Part shown: positions 53,851 through 64,000 of the stretch, one piece after another | How positions within the stretch are numbered: the first letter of the stretch is position 1 | Layout: each line of letters begins with the position of its first letter | Origin: Pseudeuparius sepicola | Taxonomy: Eukaryota > Arthropoda > Insecta > Coleoptera > Anthribidae | DNA: 64,000 bases | Assembly (NCBI GenBank): GCA_963920635.1 | Contig: OY987299.1 | Coordinates: 117,243,373-117,307,372 of the forward strand | Direction: 5' to 3' | Position numbers and translations under genes: made by a program | The notes under the pieces: generated by a model | Told to the model about the DNA's origin: nothing | What the model saw: the letters and a program-made list of their open reading frames with translations, nothing else | Databases searched by the model: none

Positions 53851-55025
53851 CAGGGTGATTCAGTTTTATTCTGCGACACTTCAACAGGTGATAGAAAACC
53901 AAACAATAACCGCCCTTTCTTTTATAAACTATATCATTTTAAGGCCTTATCAAAAAGTTACAGGGTGTTAAAGTTTTAAGAAATATGTGGACTTTATTGA
54001 ATATTTACCAAACTAGTTGAGATATTTAAATCATATTTGGTACTCGTTATAACGGCATAGGTTAGCCTAAAATCTGTTAATATCACACACATTAAACAAC
54101 CAGTGGCGTAGAAGTAGGTAATTAGTATAATTGTTTTTAGAAAAAAAAATAGAACCACCTTGTATACCAATAAAATGTATTCAATTTCTTATGTAAATTT
54201 TAATTCTAAACAAAAATGCCCTCTTGATAATTTTTCGTATGTGGCATGGTTTCGTGGCAAATTTGATTTTTCGTATTATTTCGGGGTATTTCTGAAAAAT
54301 TATCTAAAAAATTTGCTCCATAAGTAACACTTAAAGTAGAAATAATGTGTTTGCTACCTGAAATAAAGTAACTTTTTTCAATAAACTTACCTATTTAAGG
54401 CTATACTTTTGAAGATACAGGATCTAAAACATTTAAGGAAGATACAATTAATGTTACGCTCTGTATCTTGAAAAGTAAAACCTTGAATGGGTAAGTTTAT
54501 TGGGAAAAGTTACTGTATTTAAAGTAAAAACACATTTTCTAAACTTTGAGTGTTACTTCTGGAAAGAAGTTTTAAGTTAATTTTTCAGAAGTACCCCGAA
54601 ATAATATGAAAAAATCCAATTTGCTATGAAACCATGACACATATGAAAAAATGCTAGGAGAACGTTTTTGTTTACAATTAAAATTTACATAAGAAATTGA
54701 ATATATTTTATTGCTATACAAGGTGGTTCTATTTTTATTCTAAATACAATTATACTAATTACCCACTTCTACGCCACTGGTTGTTCAAGGTGTTTGATAT
54801 TAACAGGTTTTATGCTAACCTATGCCTTTATAACGTGTACCAAATATGACTTAAATATCTCAATTGTAAAATATTCAATAAATTCCACATATTTCTTGCA
54901 ACTTTTAACACCCTGTAACTTTTTTATAAGGCCTTAAAATAATATAGTTTATAGAAGAAAGTGCGGTTATTTTTTGGTTTTCTATCACCTGTTGAAGTGT
55001 CGCAGAATAAAACTGAATCACCCTG
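53851..55025. mobile_element. Long-armed mariner-type element
   Basis: The ends are CAGGGTGATTCAGTTTTATT and its inverse, flanked by TA. The arms are about 480-500 bases. Both arms contain CCAGTGGCGTAGAAGTAG-type sequence and a second inward ACAGGGTGTTAAAG, so the arms themselves incorporate other element ends. No coding sequence. Confidence 0.87.
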
Positions 55026-55960
55026 TATTATTATTGTAATAGATATTTTAACATGATTTTCTTTGTTTCTTATAATGATGGGAATGGCATTTTGATCTTT
55101 GCACCTTTGGCTAAAATACACATTAAAAAGGAAGATGATTTTATTTGACACAAGCCAACTATAAGATATGTAGGTATATACAGGGTGAGTTAAGTAGGCC
55201 GCGGTGGTCTATATCTTCTACATTGTTAATGCTAGAAAAAAGTATAGACAAAACTTGGAGAGAAACATGAGTATATACTGCATTCCGAAAAATACTTTCC
55301 AATATACAGGGTCATCCAATAAGTAGTGGCGTATGTTTTTTTTTTTTAAATGGAACATTCCGTATTTTGTTACATTTTTAGAAAGCCCTTAATGAGTATG
55401 TTCTTTTTGGTACAGGATATTAAGAGTCTCTCTTGAAATGTTAGGGAGTTATTTACGAAAAAAGGATCACTTTTGGAAATATATTACTCAAAAACCAAAT
55501 AAGATTTTGGGCTATAACCTGGACTGAAGGTAGCCTGTTGCGCCTAATTAGCAATTTTGAACTGATAATGAGGTAAAGTTCTAAAGAACATACCGTCTGA
55601 TTCACTTACGCAAATCCTAAGTTTACTCGCTAATTTTAAATGGAACACCCTATATTTAATAGATGCTTGGAAAGTCCTTAAATAGTATATACTTTTTGGT
55701 ATAGGGTATTATGGGTCTAATTTTAAAGGTTAGGGAGTGGTTTTAGTTTTATTTTAAGAGAGAGCCTCAAAAGGGCCGATTACCTGAAAAGCTGGCAACA
55801 TAGCTTTAATCAGCATTCCCTGAAGCCCAAATATCACAAGTTTGATGAATTCACATCGCCAAATTTGTATATAGGGCCTTATAGTTGGGAAAATTTGTTT
55901 AAGAATCAGGACTGCTTTGGAAATATTTGAAGATCGGATAAACTTAATCGAATGCCATCC
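55026..55960. other. No gene seen; fragments of mariner-type ends
   Basis: TACAGGGTGAGTTAAGTAGG (55179) and TACAGGGTCATCCAATAAG (55304) are outward ends. AATGGAACACCCTATATTTA (about 55640) may pair with the stretch at 55350. GCTGGCAACAT at 55785 repeats a motif at 9880. No coding potential. Confidence 0.4.
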
Positions 55961-57027
55961 CAGTAGCGTGCCGTAGGAGGGCACGGGGGGGCGAAAATAA
56001 AAATTTCTAAGTGAAAATATCTTAAACGCAGAATATACAACATTGATTCATTGATTGAATATAAATTGGAAAATTGTCATGTAATAATGTGTAACATAGA
56101 TACATTTATTGAAAAATATAACTACTTATTATTGTCAAGTAGCTAACTACCGATTCCACGAGACCTGGCTTTTCCCATACTAGCCCAGGGCTGTAATATG
56201 GTTTGGGTGTTCAAGCACCCTACATTGAGAAAACACGAATTATACTGTTAGGATTTGGTAATTTCCTATACCTCTTTTAAACTATCTGTGCTTTATATTT
56301 CTAAAAATTTTCGCCTAGGGCGCATTTTAGTAACCAAACACCTCTGCTTTCTTTTGTATAGCCGGTTTAAAAAGCAATGATTTTTATGGGCTCACACTAA
56401 AACAAATTTCGAAATTTCTATTGGTCACAGTTGCTCTATAAAAGAAGATTGAGTAGGACTTGGCTACAAATGTTATGAGTCATAGTGAACAAAAAAAAAT
56501 AAAAACCAGTTAACAAGTAGGTATATGCGTTTTGCTTGGAATTTATTTTCGTTAATTTAAACTGTTTGACCTTGAATATTTGAAAAATTTTCGCCCGCGG
56601 CGCAATTTTGTACCACAGAGATTCAATTTATAATTTATTATATTATAATTTTTAATTTCTGACTACCTACTTCCGAACTAAAAAGTTTAGTTTTTTGGGC
56701 AAAAGTAAAAAATTGAGAGGAAATATAACGCGTTTTTTAAACCCCGGCGGTAGTCAAGCTAAAACAGGCTCTGATCATTACTAGTATTGAATCAGAAACA
56801 GGGAAATTAATCAATTATGATAAGACACATTTAAATCTGTAAAAACAAGAAGTATATTATTTTAGTTAAGTAGGCTGTGTTATTTTTTTGTTTATAGCTT
56901 TACCTAACTCATAAAATATTATATATTTTGTTTAGGTACTTTGCTAAAACAAAAAAAAATTACGACTTTTTTTGGCGCCCTTAAAATAGCTCGCCACCTC
57001 CGCCCTTTTACCCACGGCACGCTACTG
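55961..57027. mobile_element. hAT-type element with perfect 8-bp duplication
   Basis: The ends are CAGTAGCGTGCCGTAGGAGG and, inverted, CAGTAGCGTGCCGTGGGTAA. The target duplication TGCCATCC is identical on both sides (55953-55960, 57028-57035). The 1067-base interior has no transposase. Two internal stretches, TTTTCGCCTAGGGCGCA and TTTTCGCCCGCGGCGCA, are related to each other. Confidence 0.93.
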
Positions 57028-58380
57028 TGCCATCCTACAGTTTTAAAATAATAGGTACTTATAATATGGCAATAAACGTTCTCTCTGGCAACCGATATAA
57101 GTCGCAGCGCCTATTAATTGTTTTGCAAATCAGTCTAGAGGTTGGTTCCGGACGTAAGTGGCCCACACACGCGGAATATGACGCGCTGTCAAGTGCACGC
57201 ACGTGTGCGCCGCACGTGTCCAATTATCCAAGTAGGCGGTGGCCGGCCCAGGCACGGCAAACAGTCTGGAAGTGGCGGCGGCGGCCTCTATCTGTTTAAA
57301 AATTATCGACGCGTAATTAGCTCCAAGCTCCATACTTCATCTACACACGGGCAGCTTATAAGCCAAACAAAATTAATATCCAAAAGAAAATCATGTCCAG
57401 AGTATTGCGTCAAAGTTATACAAACCACTCGAAAAAACTCTGTTCAGTCAGCACATTTTTTTAACATTATGGCAGGTACCAAGCAATAGCCGAGGCAAAA
57501 TTCCCATATCATTTTCGGGAAGATCTCAGAAATGTCTTAGGGGCAGGCCACTTTACTTACCTTCTTTTGTTCCACTATGGCTCCGCACTCCGCACTCCTA
57601 GTTTCACAAAAAACTGAACATAGTATCGTTAAGTGTTAAGTTACCGCATAATAAGAACACCGCTAACGCCAACCGCGAGGGTATAGTTTCGAAAATTATA
57701 CTCCTAATAAAAGTTATAAATCGCCGTTCATGCATGTGGTCTTCGTTTACATTAAGTAGTTTTTCGCTGATGTACGCGCCGGAGTTTATAAACTTTGAAT
57801 AATGGCTAATTAAGGAGCTGAAATTACGTAATAACTTTGAATTATTCCTCGATAAAATTCCTCGAGCATGGACCAGATAGTTAGCTGGAGTGAAAGTTAT
57901 ACTTTACACTAAAAAAACTTTATATAATGACGAGGTTTTCTTTCATCCCATTTATTCACTTTCGTTCGCGATTTAAATGAACCTTCGGTATCCAAGTTCA
58001 ATGTCTTCAGGGAGAAATATTTAAGAAATAAAAAAAAATTGTTTCGACTAATATAATAACACTTATGTTATCGGCAACATCATCCATTGCTATAAAAGAA
58101 TTGATTTTGTCTTAATGTATTTTTTGTATTCGTCTGTAGCTGAGAGAAACAACCAAGATTAGAGGGAGTAAGAACAAAAAGTAAACAGAGCCGACAGAGT
58201 GATAACACGTACAACATTTCATTTCAAAATAGACGGGTTTAATAATGGGATTAAATGAAGGCACACCTTCCAAAACGCTAAATTAACAAATGTAGCTATT
58301 AATTTCTTGTGTGTAACAAAATTGGGCTGTAATTATAGTAGCTAATTATCACTTTAATAAAATCGTCAAGAGATACCTCA
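57028..58380. other. Unassigned, partly GC-rich
   Basis: Bases 57150-57300 are GC-rich with CGCACGTGTGCGCCGCACGT and GGCGGCGGCGGCC, and could be a host exon or regulatory patch. Overlapping short frames show no motif. The rest is AT-rich without structure. Confidence 0.35.
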
Positions 58381-58389
58381 AACCGCCCA

Positions 58390-58629
58390 ACATGGCAACG
58401 CCGCAGTTGCCGCCGCGTTCATTACTCAGCGGTATTTGTATTGTGTTCGCCCTGCACGTCAAGTTTTCTGATTGTTTACGTATGTATTTTTCGTGCTTTC
58501 AATTGTTTTTCTGTTAATTTATAGACTATTTATTAATATTTATGACTGATTTTGTATACAATGGGACGCAGAAAGTGTGTGGGGTGTGGCCAAATTGATA
58601 TTTTTCAAGATATAACCTATCACAGCTAA
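58390..58629 (+). other. Possible promoter and THAP-like first exon
   Basis: A CpG-rich stretch at 58390-58440 contains CCAACATGGCAACG, similar to a YY1-type site. At 58561 an ATG opens MGRRKCVGCGQIDIFQDITY, then HS and a stop. THAP domains begin with C-x2-4-C and a stretch like VSFHRFP, so the pattern fits the first 22 residues of one, and vertebrate THAP1 has an intron just at that point. No GT donor is seen at the expected place, so this is either a relic or a coincidence. Confidence 0.3.
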
Positions 58630-59720
58630 ACGTTATATACACGGGCGTAATGTGTATTTACTTCGGTAAATTTCCGTTAGATGTTGGTTGACTACAAACG
58701 TGTGTATTTTGATGCTGTTGCTCCCGTTGGTAATTTCTCTGAGGTCTGTAGGAACAAAAGTGTTTATTTATTTTATTAGAGTGCATTATTTTAGTCATAG
58801 GCGCCCGTAGAAAATTTTACAGGGAGAAGCTTTTTAAAGTTAGGTATAATTTTTTTATATTTTTTCAAAGACAATAAGGGATTAAAGTCCAAAAAAATGA
58901 CAACATGTCGGTTTCTATATTGTCGTGTTTTAGGGTTTGTGTGAAATGATGTGGAAGTAGTAGTAATTCCTTTGACAGCGGTTTTTATATCTCATTCTAG
59001 CACTTGTCATTCTTGAAATTAAAAATACCGAAATTAAAACTGCGGAGGATATTAACTCGTGTTTTATTAGCCTTTTTGATAAAATTAAGATTGGGGATAA
59101 TAAGTAAACCTGACTAAACAATATCCGATAAGTAGTCCCCTCTTCCTCTTGCCCCCCTCCCGTTCCGAATAGGCAGGTGTTTCTTTTTCATTTAAACCCC
59201 CCAAGACGAGATGAGTGCTTTTTCACGGGCGCCCGTCCAAGCAGGGGGGTTCTGGGGTTTCCCCTCGACATGGGGGAAAGTTCTCACTTATCAGGCATTA
59301 GGTATTCCGCGCCTGTCGTCCGGTGACCCAGAAAAATGCCGCATATGGAGACGTTCCACTGCGAACACGGGTTAAAAGTGCAAATAAAACGACGACTTTT
59401 AATATTTCAGGAGTCCCAGGGGTCTGCCGCGCCGCGCGCCGGGGAGATGCATCTTTATACGTACGTGGTTGAAACGTTAAAAGGGATTATAAAATTTAAA
59501 TGAAGCATAATAATAATTTTTGGGCAAATGTAGAAGTGAGTCTTGCCTGGGGAAATAATTGAAGCATAGAGGTTCACATCATACACATATACTGTCAAAA
59601 CCATTGTTGAAATTTCCGCAAGGCAAACAATATATTTTGCATTAGATTGTATATAAAACTTAATAACTAAATTAAAATACCTAGATGGTAAGAATTGTAA
59701 GACATTACAATGTATCTGAT
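58630..59720. other. No gene seen
   Basis: AT-rich sequence with a GC-richer patch at about 59200-59440 (CACGGGCGCCCGTCC, GCCGCGCCGCGCGCC). A similar GGCGCCCGTAGA lies at 58800, so the two may be decayed ends of one element. No coding motif. Confidence 0.35.
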
Positions 59721-60000
59721 ACTAGCGGCTCTATACCCGGTCTCGCACGGGTAAACATTTGTAATTTTTTTACACCTATATGGTTACATTATTGAAGTTT
59801 TAGTAGGGATCCCTAATTTAACTCGATTAACAATATAGCCTATGTTAATCAGCGATAATGTAGCATTCTATTAGCGAAATAAAAGCTTGTAAAAATTTTT
59901 AAAATCGGTCCAATAATTTTTGAGTTTATTCATTACAAACAAAAATACAAAAATACAAAAAAACAAATATTTTCTCTTTATAATTTTAGCATAGATAAAA
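59721..60000 (+). repeat. Interspersed repeat tail, LINE/SINE-like
   Basis: This begins ACTAGCGGCTCTATACCCGG and includes AAAATCGGTCCAATAATTTT and TGAGTTTATTCATTACAAAC, ending in TTTATAATTTTAGCATAGAT. This order of motifs is familiar from very abundant interspersed repeats of insect genomes, whose class I cannot fix from this copy. A-rich repeats (ACAAAAATACAAAAATAC) interrupt the end. Confidence 0.5.
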
Positions 60001-61824
60001 GTTGTTTCAATACGTTGTGACCATAAAAAGGAATTATTTGTTTTGTTGGATTGTCAGTCAAGCTTTTGCCTTTACCTATTTTATTTGATCTATGGATTTT
60101 TTAGTTACTTCCATGTAAGAATTGTAAATTATTACAACACTTGACACACCTTTAGAAAGTTTATTCACAAGCACCATAATTTACTTTTCGCGATTTCCGC
60201 ACACACATTTCTCATAATTGAAAAAATTGCTATCAGTAACACTATCAAATCATAAACTATGCTGGACCGACACTATATTAAAGACCCGAGCATGACGTCA
60301 TATTTCATTGTTGTTTAGGGACTGGGGTGGCGCCACTCGACGAAAAAAATGGCGACTTATTATAGGTTATAGTGGGGTATTCTGTGGTTATTGGTATGTC
60401 AGTTACTGACGTTTAAAACCCAGCTCTATTACCATTGGTCTTCTTTTTACGGTAACGAATTGTCTTTGCGTCCAGTATTTAGCAGTTTTATCCTATTAAC
60501 ACAGCTTTTATAGGTAGATTTGTTTGTGATAACATGAAATTGCCATGCACATGAAGAAAATGGTAAGCACACTGCACAAACCATTAGGTGAATTACAGAA
60601 GAATAAACACTATTTGGGAATTATGGGATGATGCTGATCAACCGAGTATTTTGTAACGTATGCAAGAACGAAAATAGAAAATTTTGTTTATCCATATAAA
60701 GAAGAAACTGAAAAATCTAATGCGTTTTATGCTTACTTACACTACAACTAGCCAAGGATTTCATTTCAAACCAAAAGGTAGCAAATACTCTTGCTTGTTT
60801 TTTAGACTCGCTTTTCTTAATAAAATGTATGGAAATATGCCATGGCAATTTGTCAAATTAGAGGGACATAACAAACAAATATTTTATTATATTTTGGATA
60901 ATAAATTCGTTGTAACAGACACATTTGCATGTTTGCGATCGCTTGAAACAGCGCTATATGCACAGGTCTTTAATATAGCGTTGGTCCAGAACTATGTCTA
61001 CAAATAAATCTGTTTTGCAGTTCTTCGTTTTATTCGTGGTATTCTAAGCGTGAAAAACAAGATATTGTCGATAATAATATTAAGACCGCGCTGCATTTAT
61101 CGTCGCAGCAAAACATTGTTTCCCTAAAAATTTAGAAACTCCAGAAAAAATTTTCGAAAATTTCTCAAATCTCAAATTTTTCAGATTTTTTCAGACAACG
61201 TTTTGTATCAATGCTCTTTAGGAGTTCATACTTTTGTTTGTAGCATTCGTACACAAAAAAACTGGAAGAAGGACGGTAATTTATTTATTTACAAAATATT
61301 CCTCCTCCTTTCCATTGTTAAATCCCAGAAGGGGAGGGGGAGTAGTAATTGATACCGCGAGGCAAGAAATCCACCCCTAAATCAGTGAGGGTGGCCTTTT
61401 ATTTGTTTTTCGAGGGAAAAGAGTAATGGTCGGGAATTAAATAAGGGCGGTGTAATTTGGGAATTGGGAAAAATTTAATTAAACTACGACCCGTTTCGGG
61501 CTTTTTTGTGGATACGCCGCTCGCTGAGGTTTTGTGATAAATTACAAATTTCTTTGTTTGTGGGCCGTGGGCGCTACCTGCGTAAAGCAGAACCTGTGAA
61601 AATCAGAAAAAGTTAATCCTCGATGGGATCGCGCAATTTAATTGAATTCCAAAATTTGTTACAAAAACAAACAGTTGGTGTCTCTTTACCACACCATTAG
61701 CGTCACATACGGGACACGTGACATCAACCAGCGTGTTGTGAAAGACTCGACCTTTGCGACTCAACATGGAATATGGAAGTCGCACAAGGAACAAAGTATG
61801 ATGTCGCTTGATGGACGAAAATGA
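60001..61824. other. No gene assigned
   Basis: The longest frame (60684-61007) starts with TTG and gives NKMYGNMPWQFVKLEGHNKQ and following, with no family recognised. Two smaller frames overlap at 61603-61824 in opposite directions. A patch at 61300-61350 is G-rich (GGGGAGGGGGAG). No clear repeats. Confidence 0.35.
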
Positions 61825-64000
61825 TTACAATCTTCCATCTTCCTGACCAATCGGCATGCCCAATCAAGAGTTAGAGTTGAACCATACTAGAGTTCAATTT
61901 CTATAACGTAGGTCCACGTAAGTCATGGTTGTTTACGTACCGGAAGCACCTCCCCTTGGATACGGCGCCTAGCAACGAGCGAATGACTGGTAGCCAGCGG
62001 TGTCGCAGATAATTCGATTTCTACCCGAGTGTTAGGATTATATATGTTACGGTTAAAGTGTTTACTTGGCTAGTTTATAGACTAGCCGGATAGTATACAA
62101 ACTATCCAAATGTCTGGTTATTTTGATGGAAAATCATCTTTTTACTAAAATAGCCAGGAATATTGGTTGGTTTTTATACTATCCAGCTAGTTTACAAACT
62201 ATATAATATTTGTCGCTAAAGTACAAACCACAAGAAAATTACACAAATTAACCGGGGTTTTTGGCTAGTTTACAAACTATCCACAGTAGTTGGATAAAGT
62301 GTGAACTAACATTGCTATAGTAATATGATAAAGTCTGATAAAAGTTTATGCCGCGGCTATAAATACAGCATGGTCTAACAGCAAAATATCAGAAGGCAGC
62401 CCGTGGCGTCAGGCACTTTTCTTCACCCCAGAGAACATCGATAAGTCGACTTCTTTTCTTACAATCTTCCATCTTCCTGACCAATCGGCATGCCCAATCA
62501 AGAGTTAGAGTTGAACCATACTAGAGTTCAATTTCTATAACGTAGGTCCACGTAAGTCATGGTTGTTTACGTACCGGAAGCACCTCCCCTTGGATACGGC
62601 GCCTAGCAACGAGCGAATGGCTGGTAGCCAGCGGTGTCGCAGATAATTCGATTTCTACCCGAGTGTTAGGATTATATATGTTACGGTTAAAGTGTTTATT
62701 TGGCTAGTTTATAGACTAGCCGGATAGTATACAAACTATCCAAATGTCTGGTTATTTTGATGGAAAATCATCTTTTTACTAAAATAGCCAGGAATATTGG
62801 TTGGTTTTTATACTATCCAGCTAGTTTACAAACTATATAATATTTGTCGCTAAAGTACAAACCACAAGAAAATTACACAAATTAACCGGGGTTTTTGGCT
62901 AGTTTACAAACTATCCACAGTAGTTGGATAAAGTGTGAACTAACATTGCTATAGTAATATGATAAAGTCTGATAAGAGTTTATGCCGCGGCTATAAATAC
63001 AGCATGGTCTAACAGCAAAATATCAGAAGGCAGCCCGTGGCGTCAGGCACTTTTCTTCACCCCAGAGAACATCGATAAGTCGACTTCTTTTCTTACAATC
63101 TTCCATCTTCCTGACCAATCGGCATGCCCAATCAAGAGTTAGAGTTGAACCATACTAGAGTTCAATTTCTATAACGTAGGTCCACGTAAGTCATGGTTGT
63201 TTACGTACCGGAAGCACCTCCCCTTGGATACGGCGCCTAGCAACGAGCGAATGACTGGTAGCCAGCGGTGTCGCAGATAATTCGATTTCTACCCGAGTGT
63301 TAGGATTATATATGTTACGGTTAAAGTGTTTACTTGGCTAGTTTATAGACTAGCCGGATAGTATACAAACTATCCAAATGTCTGGTTATTTTGATGGAAA
63401 ATCATCTTTTTACTAAAATAGCCAGGAATATTGGTTGGTTTTTATACTATCCAGCTAGTTTACAAACTATATAATATTTGTCGCTAAAGTACAAACCACA
63501 AGAAAATTACACAAATTAACCGGGGTTTTTGGCTAGTTTACAAACTATCCACAGTAGTTGGATAAAGTGTGAACTAACATTGCTATAGTAATATGATAAA
63601 GTCTGATAAGAGTTTATGCCGCGGCTATAAATACAGCATGGTCTAACAGCAAAATATCAGAAGGCAGCCCGTGGCGTCAGGCACTTTTCTTCACCCCAGA
63701 GAACATCGATAAGTCGACTTCTTTTCTTACAATCTTCCATCTTCCTGACCAATCGGCATGCCCAATCAAGAGTTAGAGTTGAACCATACTAGAGTTCAAT
63801 TTCTATAACGTAGGTCCACGTAAGTCATGGTTGTTTACGTACCGGAAGCACCTCCCCTTGGATACGGCGCCTAGCAACGAGCGAATGACTGGTAGCCAGC
63901 GGTGTCGCAGATAATTCGATTTCTACCCGAGTGTTAGGATTATATATGTTACGGTTAAAGTGTTTACTTGGCTAGTTTATAGACTAGCCGGATAGTATAC
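61825..64000 (+). repeat. 634-base tandem satellite, at least 3.4 copies
   Basis: TTACAATCTTCCATCTTCCT recurs at 61825, 62459, 63093 and 63727, giving a constant period of 634 bases. The array continues past the window. Copies differ at only a handful of positions (for example GTGTTTACTTGG or GTGTTTATTTGG, and CTGATAAAAG or CTGATAAGAG), so identity is about 99%. Each unit holds four palindromic sites of the TAGTTTACAAACTA type within about 210 bases, followed about 85 bases later by CGGCTATAAATACAG, a TATA-box match. No long frame exists in a unit. Confidence 0.97.

Noticed and set aside
61825..64000. Tandem 5S rRNA or histone gene cluster, or hammerhead ribozyme satellite
   Set aside because: The 634-base unit has a TATA box but no 5S boxes, no histone frame and no CUGANGA plus GAAA hammerhead core.
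61825..64000. CRISPR array
   Set aside because: The repeats are 634 bases with no spacers; the rest of the window is clearly eukaryotic.

Overview
The window is a piece of nuclear DNA from an animal, almost certainly an insect. It is AT-rich, has no operons, and is dominated by transposable elements typical of arthropods. These are Tc1/mariner elements with TA target duplications and long inverted repeats, hAT elements with CAGTGGCG-type ends, FLYWCH-type Mutator-like (MULE) elements, an R4/Dong-type retrotransposon sitting in (TAA)n, and Copia and Gag relics. The order of insect cannot be fixed from the sequence. I find one convincing host-type gene and no virus, bacterial gene or CRISPR array.

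Layout. 0.6-4.0 kb: a hAT element with a 694-codon transposase reading frame whose N-terminus looks frameshifted. 7.5-9.8 kb: a dispersed repeat followed by a long-armed mariner-type element carrying a dead transposase fragment. 10.3-12.0 kb: a Gag-like relic split by a hAT relic, which in turn carries a repeat resembling part of 5S rRNA. 13.8-17.5 kb: a degraded MULE. 19.75-25.06 kb: a second MULE into which other elements have inserted up to about five layers deep. 27.07-28.66 kb: an intronless leucine-rich-repeat gene. 31.9-34.8 kb: another nest, containing a tRNA-like segment. 36.5-39.7 kb: a non-coding element split by a well preserved mariner-type transposon; the unsplit relative lies at 21.7-23.5 kb. 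39.75-39.86 kb: a heat-shock-type promoter arrangement. 40.0-45.0 kb: palindromes, two nested hAT elements with a Copia relic, and a foldback whose arms are tandem repeats. 46.2-50.6 kb: two 5'-truncated Dong-like retrotransposons in one (ATT)n tract, apparently inside a host element with its own inverted ends. 52.0-57.0 kb: more long-armed mariner-type elements and a hAT element with a perfect 8-bp duplication. 57-61.8 kb: mostly unassigned sequence. 61.8 kb to the end: a 634-bp tandem satellite that runs off the window.

How it fits together. The autonomous-looking genes are a hAT transposase, a DD37D mariner-type transposase and a retrotransposon polyprotein fragment. Many non-coding elements share the CAGGGTG or CAGTGTG ends and TA duplications of the mariner-type element, and could have been moved by it or its relatives. 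The most informative parts are the nests, where insertion order can be read directly, and several structures that ordinary element descriptions do not explain: concentric palindromes, a tandem array of target duplication plus terminus, 5S-like repeats, and a satellite with repeated palindromic sites beside a TATA box. All coordinates of element ends were read by eye and may be off by a few bases.
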